Positions 61,120 through 64,000 of a stretch of 64,000 nucleotides of DNA are shown one piece after another. Each line of letters begins with the position of its first letter. The first letter of the stretch is position 1. This stretch comes from Pseudomonadota bacterium (GTDB taxonomy: Bacteria; Pseudomonadota; Gammaproteobacteria; Burkholderiales; Burkholderiaceae_B). The notes beneath the pieces were generated by a model. It made no database searches and was not told the origin of the DNA. It worked only from the letters and a program-made list of their open reading frames with translations. The DNA lies in contig JAEWEV010000008.1 in the NCBI GenBank assembly GCA_023389155.1, forward strand, positions 186,001 through 250,000. Direction: 5' to 3'. The position numbers and the translations under genes are program-made.

Positions 61120-61659
61120 TCATTTATCGCAGTTCTTCAGCTGGTCCAGAACGAAATCTGCTCGCTTCATGACGGATGTTTTCGGAATAACAGTAACGTC
61201 GTACCCCAGGGAAGGATAAACCTGAAGTAGCCGTTCATACTCTGCGGTAGCGGTATCCAGCGTGTGACGACGTTCTGCGTCCTGCACATAGATCTCTGAC
61301 CAAGGCGGTGTCAGAAACACGCGAGAATGGTAGAAGCCTGCCAGATCAATTTCCTTCAGAACCGATGTGACGCCAAGATGCCGCAAGCCGGCAATAGCAT
61401 CGACCAGACTTCGGTCAAAAAACACCCAGTCGCTTGACTTTCCGAACGAAGCGATATCCTCAAGCGCAACATCAACCACGCAATGCAAAAATGCCTTCAG
61501 ATCAATCCAAGGCAGCGCTTTGCCGCAGTTGAGAAACTGAGCGCGAATGACTCTTCTGCCAGGTTCCTCCACGACTGTAAACCCGCGACGTTGCATCTCA
61601 GCGAGCAAGGTGGATTTGCCGCCACCAGAACATCCACTAATCACGACCGATCGATTCAT
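61120..61659 (-). CDS. P-loop ATPase, AAA_28/NadR-like kinase fold
   Basis: 179 residues: Walker A VVISGCSGGGKSTLLAEMQ, EEPGRRVIRAQ, SDWVFFDRSLVDAIAGLRHL and a lid-like region SEIYVQDAERRHTLDTATAE. This is the AAA_28 family of small ATP-binding proteins, probably a kinase of an unknown small molecule. It is convergent with the Nudix gene, 46 bp away. Confidence 0.82.
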   Translation of the reverse strand: MNRSVVISGCSGGGKSTLLAEMQRRGFTVVEEPGRRVIRAQFLNCGKALPWIDLKAFLHCVVDVALEDIASFGKSSDWVFFDRSLVDAIAGLRHLGVTSVLKEIDLAGFYHSRVFLTPPWSEIYVQDAERRHTLDTATAEYERLLQVYPSLGYDVTVIPKTSVMKRADFVLDQLKNCDK

Positions 61660-61687
61660 AAATTATGACGCTTCGAGGGAGGCGTTA

Positions 61688-61792
61688 ATGCGCCCTGAAG
61701 AGGACACATTGCGCAATGCGCTATATGTTCTGGAAGCTGCATTTGACGTTTATTTCATTGAAAGAAGTGTAATTCTACTGGCGCGAAAGTGA
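61688..61792 (+). CDS. Possible 34-residue peptide
   Basis: MRPEEDTLRNALYVLEAAFD followed by VYFIERSVILLARK, with GGAGG five bases before the ATG. It is divergent from the ATPase gene. Amphipathic, no family. It could be chance. Confidence 0.25.
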   Translation: MRPEEDTLRNALYVLEAAFDVYFIERSVILLARK

Positions 61793-61881
61793 GATCAAGC
61801 CAGCTTTCAATCAGCTTGCCTGCACGGACTATCAAGAAAGTTTTGTTGCTGAATGAAATGATTGCGCAGAAGACTGAGATT

Positions 61882-62103
61882 CTAGTTGGCCAGTTTGACA
61901 GATGCGGGGTCTATGCCTGCCTCCCGAAGGATCAAATCAAGATATTCTTCCAGCGTGAGGCCATCGCCGTCTGTCTCGGACAAAGGTAGGCCCAACTCAA
62001 AAACAAGCTGCTTCTTCAATGAAATGGGCTCAGCGTCTTCAAGATCTTCATCCGCATTAACGATGACGGGCGATTCGCCAAATTTGGAATATGCGATGTC
62101 CAT
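61882..62103 (-). CDS. Hypothetical acidic protein
   Basis: 73 residues, strongly acidic (NADEDLEDAEPISLKKQLVF, ETDGDGLTLEEYLDLILREA). The ATG has GGAGG eight bases upstream; a TTG five codons earlier is less likely. The ending EAGIDPASVKLAN is well formed. Unknown function; composition suggests a soluble partner protein. Confidence 0.55.
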   Translation of the reverse strand: MDIAYSKFGESPVIVNADEDLEDAEPISLKKQLVFELGLPLSETDGDGLTLEEYLDLILREAGIDPASVKLAN

Positions 62104-62253
62104 GTTCTGTTCCTCCAACTGTTATTTGAAAAATTATTGTACTCACGTATTTAGATTATGCCTGTCAAACCCTCTGGTATCCAGTGCCTCTGTTCGTCGA
62201 TAAACAAAATCGTGGACCTGTGCGGCCTCGCGCAGGAAATACACGACACGAGT

Positions 62254-62415
62254 TTATCGAGATGCAGTGACGGTCGGACTATTCGTCAGTAATGACTCTG
62301 CCAGGACCAGAATAAAACAGATCATTACCAGCACAGGCATAAAGACGATTGGGAAGCCATATCCCTCCCACAGCTTAGGCACACCATAAGACTTGACTTT
62401 TGTTTCTTCAATCAT
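62254..62415 (-). CDS. 53-residue single-span membrane protein
   Basis: Translates MIEETKVKSYGVPKLWEGYG then FPIVFMPVLVMICFILVLAE as the membrane helix, ending in a short polar tail. AGGAGG directly precedes the ATG, a strong ribosome site. No family recognised; the small size and position make it a candidate regulator or subunit of a membrane complex. Confidence 0.55.
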   Translation of the reverse strand: MIEETKVKSYGVPKLWEGYGFPIVFMPVLVMICFILVLAESLLTNSPTVTASR

Positions 62416-62596
62416 AGGGCCTCCTCGTGTGAAATTCGACCTAGCTATTCAGATCAGTCTATCATGCCTGAATTGACTGTGAACGCATTCAGATTTCCGC
62501 TTAATGCCAGAAACCCACACTATCGCTTATCGATACGCTACGAGTCGTTGTATATAATTGTCGTCGAGCGTGCAAGAAACAGACGGAGGAATCGAT

Positions 62597-62884
62597 GTGA
62601 AAAATACCTGTTATCGATTAAGAATCAATGGAAAAGTCCAAGGGGTCGGGTTTCGAATCTGGTTCCAGAAAATTTGCAATGCTCGTGATGTTGTCGGTTT
62701 TGTGAAAAATTCAACCGAAAGTAGAACCATCGTTGAAGCACTTATATGTGGTACGGAACCAAAAATCGATGAAGTTCTTCAACTAAGTCACAAAGGGCCT
62801 AGGCTTGCTGTGGTCAAATGCGTAGAAAAAGAACAAGGCGATCCAACTGAAGCAGAGAAATTTAACCGCCTTGATATTCATTGA
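62597..62884 (+). CDS. Acylphosphatase
   Basis: 95 residues: YRLRINGKVQGVGFRIWFQK with the catalytic Arg, VVGFVKNSTESRTIVEALIC with the catalytic Asn. Start is GTG with GGAGG upstream; the overlapping ATG in another register is followed at once by TGA. Family members hydrolyse acyl phosphates such as carbamoyl phosphate. The C-terminus is slightly longer than usual. A 20-bp tandem duplication spans the stop codon. Confidence 0.85.
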   Translation: MKNTCYRLRINGKVQGVGFRIWFQKICNARDVVGFVKNSTESRTIVEALICGTEPKIDEVLQLSHKGPRLAVVKCVEKEQGDPTEAEKFNRLDIH

Positions 62885-62914
62885 TTTGGCTGGCTATTCA
62901 TTGATTTGGCTGGC
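62875..62914. repeat. 20-bp tandem duplication at the acylphosphatase stop codon
   Basis: TATTCATTGATTTGGCTGGC occurs twice head to tail (62875-62894 and 62895-62914); the first copy contains the stop codon. Exact identity suggests a recent slippage event. Confidence 0.92.
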
Positions 62915-62997
62915 GGTATGCAGGACGCTGAATCAGCGCTTCGTATGCGCTTTACTGTGCATCCTGATATCAAAAAGGTGATTTTTCAGCCTGAGTT

Positions 62998-63948
62998 TCA
63001 GTCACCGACAGCCGCTGGTACTGCGGGTTCAATGGACGGGCCATTAGTCGTGGTACGAGCGGGAATACGTTGAATTTTTCGCAAAGAACGCTCCACAGCC
63101 CCCACTGTCACTGCAAACCGCCAGTACTTGCGACGCCATGTCCGTAACGGCAACCACAGGTGCGGCACGATGACGCCAGGCGCCCATTGTGGTCGCCAGC
63201 GTATCAGATTGCGCGGACGATTACATATCGTGATCGTAGGAACACCCAAGGCAGAAGCCAAATGACCGATTCCGGAATCATTGCCAATCACATACGCAGA
63301 TTCATGAATGAAATTTCCCAACGCCAAAAGGGAATCAAAATAACGCAAGTCGAAAGGTTGTCCCTGCGAGGCAGCTACCCAACTTTCTGCATCAGATTTT
63401 TCCACCACAAAAGATACCTCGTATCCTTTCTGACATAACCGTTGCGCCAGTCGGACAAATTTCTCAGCCGACCAATACCGTTCTGGCGTTCCTGCAGTCG
63501 GATGAATCACGATACGCTTGCTATTGTGTCGCAAGCGATCTGGTCGCTCCGTGTACAAATGACAGTCATTGGACCAACTATTGATACCGTACACATGCTG
63601 TGCGAACTGGCGAAGTTCCTCCAGAAACAACAACGGTTTCGGCGGCTGCTTACGCAACCAGACTGTCAGGGAGTCTACCGTCAGCTCCGATTGATCCGGA
63701 TCCAAAGTTAGTGGCTGGTCCAGATCCATTTGGAAAATACGGTCAAAATTGCTCAATGCAGCGACACCGTCGTTTGGTATTGGTTGCACCCGCAACCCCG
63801 GTAACCAGGCTGAAAGCGCGTACGCGTGTCTGCCGAACACAGTGACTTCATAACCATGGGCCATCAGATTGTGGGCCAAAGGCAAAAGCAACAGCGAATC
63901 CCCCAGTTTATTGGAAACCAGAAATGCAATATGTTCAGGTGTTTTCAT
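62998..63948 (-). CDS. Family 9 glycosyltransferase (heptosyltransferase-like)
   Basis: 316 residues of the GT-B fold: MKTPEHIAFLVSNKLGDSLL at the N-terminus (GD motif), RIVIHPTAGTPERYWSAEKF and YVIGNDSGIGHLASALGVPT, hallmarks of ADP-heptose:LPS heptosyltransferases. No other LPS genes are in view, so sugar and acceptor are unknown. The C-terminus is basic and Pro/Ala rich. The ribosome site is weak. Confidence 0.85.
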   Translation of the reverse strand: MKTPEHIAFLVSNKLGDSLLLLPLAHNLMAHGYEVTVFGRHAYALSAWLPGLRVQPIPNDGVAALSNFDRIFQMDLDQPLTLDPDQSELTVDSLTVWLRKQPPKPLLFLEELRQFAQHVYGINSWSNDCHLYTERPDRLRHNSKRIVIHPTAGTPERYWSAEKFVRLAQRLCQKGYEVSFVVEKSDAESWVAASQGQPFDLRYFDSLLALGNFIHESAYVIGNDSGIGHLASALGVPTITICNRPRNLIRWRPQWAPGVIVPHLWLPLRTWRRKYWRFAVTVGAVERSLRKIQRIPARTTTNGPSIEPAVPAAVGD

Positions 63949-64000
63949 GGTATTCAGGAATTAATATCACATCCGGAAATTCTTGCAATTGCCATTGCAA

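Overview
The window reads as one contiguous piece of a betaproteobacterial chromosome. Family content and gene order (tig-clpP-clpX-lon, glnK-amtB, the PTS fragment EIIA-HPr-EI, urtABCDE-ureDABCEFG, a TIGR02099/YhdP-glnE pair) fit Burkholderiales, most likely Alcaligenaceae close to Advenella or Bordetella. That placement is inferred from family knowledge; no database was searched. Base composition looks even throughout. I see no rRNA, tRNA, CRISPR array, prophage or intact insertion sequence.

Layout. 1-2.5 kb: 5' part of comM, ubiK, and a repetitive Ala/Ser-rich lipoprotein, all on the minus strand. 2.8-4.5 kb: glnK-amtB behind a near-perfect sigma-54 promoter. 4.6-10.8 kb, minus: thrS-infC-gshB-EIIA-HPr-EI. 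infC starts with ATC, and a rho-independent terminator lies so close to thrS that thrS must be transcribed through it. 11.1-12.7 kb: an OmpA-type lipoprotein and an anchored low-complexity protein. 12.9-19 kb, minus: the protein quality-control block tig-clpP-clpX-lon, with a clear sigma-32 promoter before lon. 19.2 kb: a small membrane protein. 20.4-32.3 kb: a 12-kb urea module, with the ABC transporter urtABCDE, urease ureABC, accessory genes ureDEFG and a HupE/UreJ nickel permease, headed by a consensus sigma-54 promoter. 32.3-39.7 kb: yhdP, glnE, queH. 40-42.5 kb, minus: tonB-exbB-exbD with a Fur box. 42.8-45.9 kb, minus: a cold-shock gene and clpB (sigma-32 promoter). 46-48.5 kb: PIN-domain, NRDE and LysR proteins. 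48.7-56.3 kb, minus: a seven-gene operon of a TRAP transporter (binding protein plus fused membrane subunit), SDR dehydrogenase, SCP2-type thiolase, acyl-CoA ligase and two PPC/DUF296 proteins. 56.6-64 kb: an accessory stretch of small lipoproteins, a metallophosphoesterase, a frameshifted molybdate-binding (Mop) pseudogene, CsbD, Nudix, a P-loop ATPase, acylphosphatase and a family 9 glycosyltransferase.

How the parts work together. Three loci serve nitrogen economy: PII and the ammonium channel, urea uptake and hydrolysis, and the glutamine synthetase adenylyltransferase. The first two share sigma-54 promoters, so NtrC-type control is likely. The heat-shock group (lon, clpB) shares sigma-32 promoters with identical 13-bp spacing. 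Iron control is suggested at tonB and, more weakly, at a Nudix gene.

The least understood features are the TRAP/thiolase/ligase/PPC operon, which looks like an uptake and CoA-activation route for an unknown organic acid, and the thrS leader, where a 51-codon reading frame stops inside the terminator loop and an alternative pairing could block the terminator.
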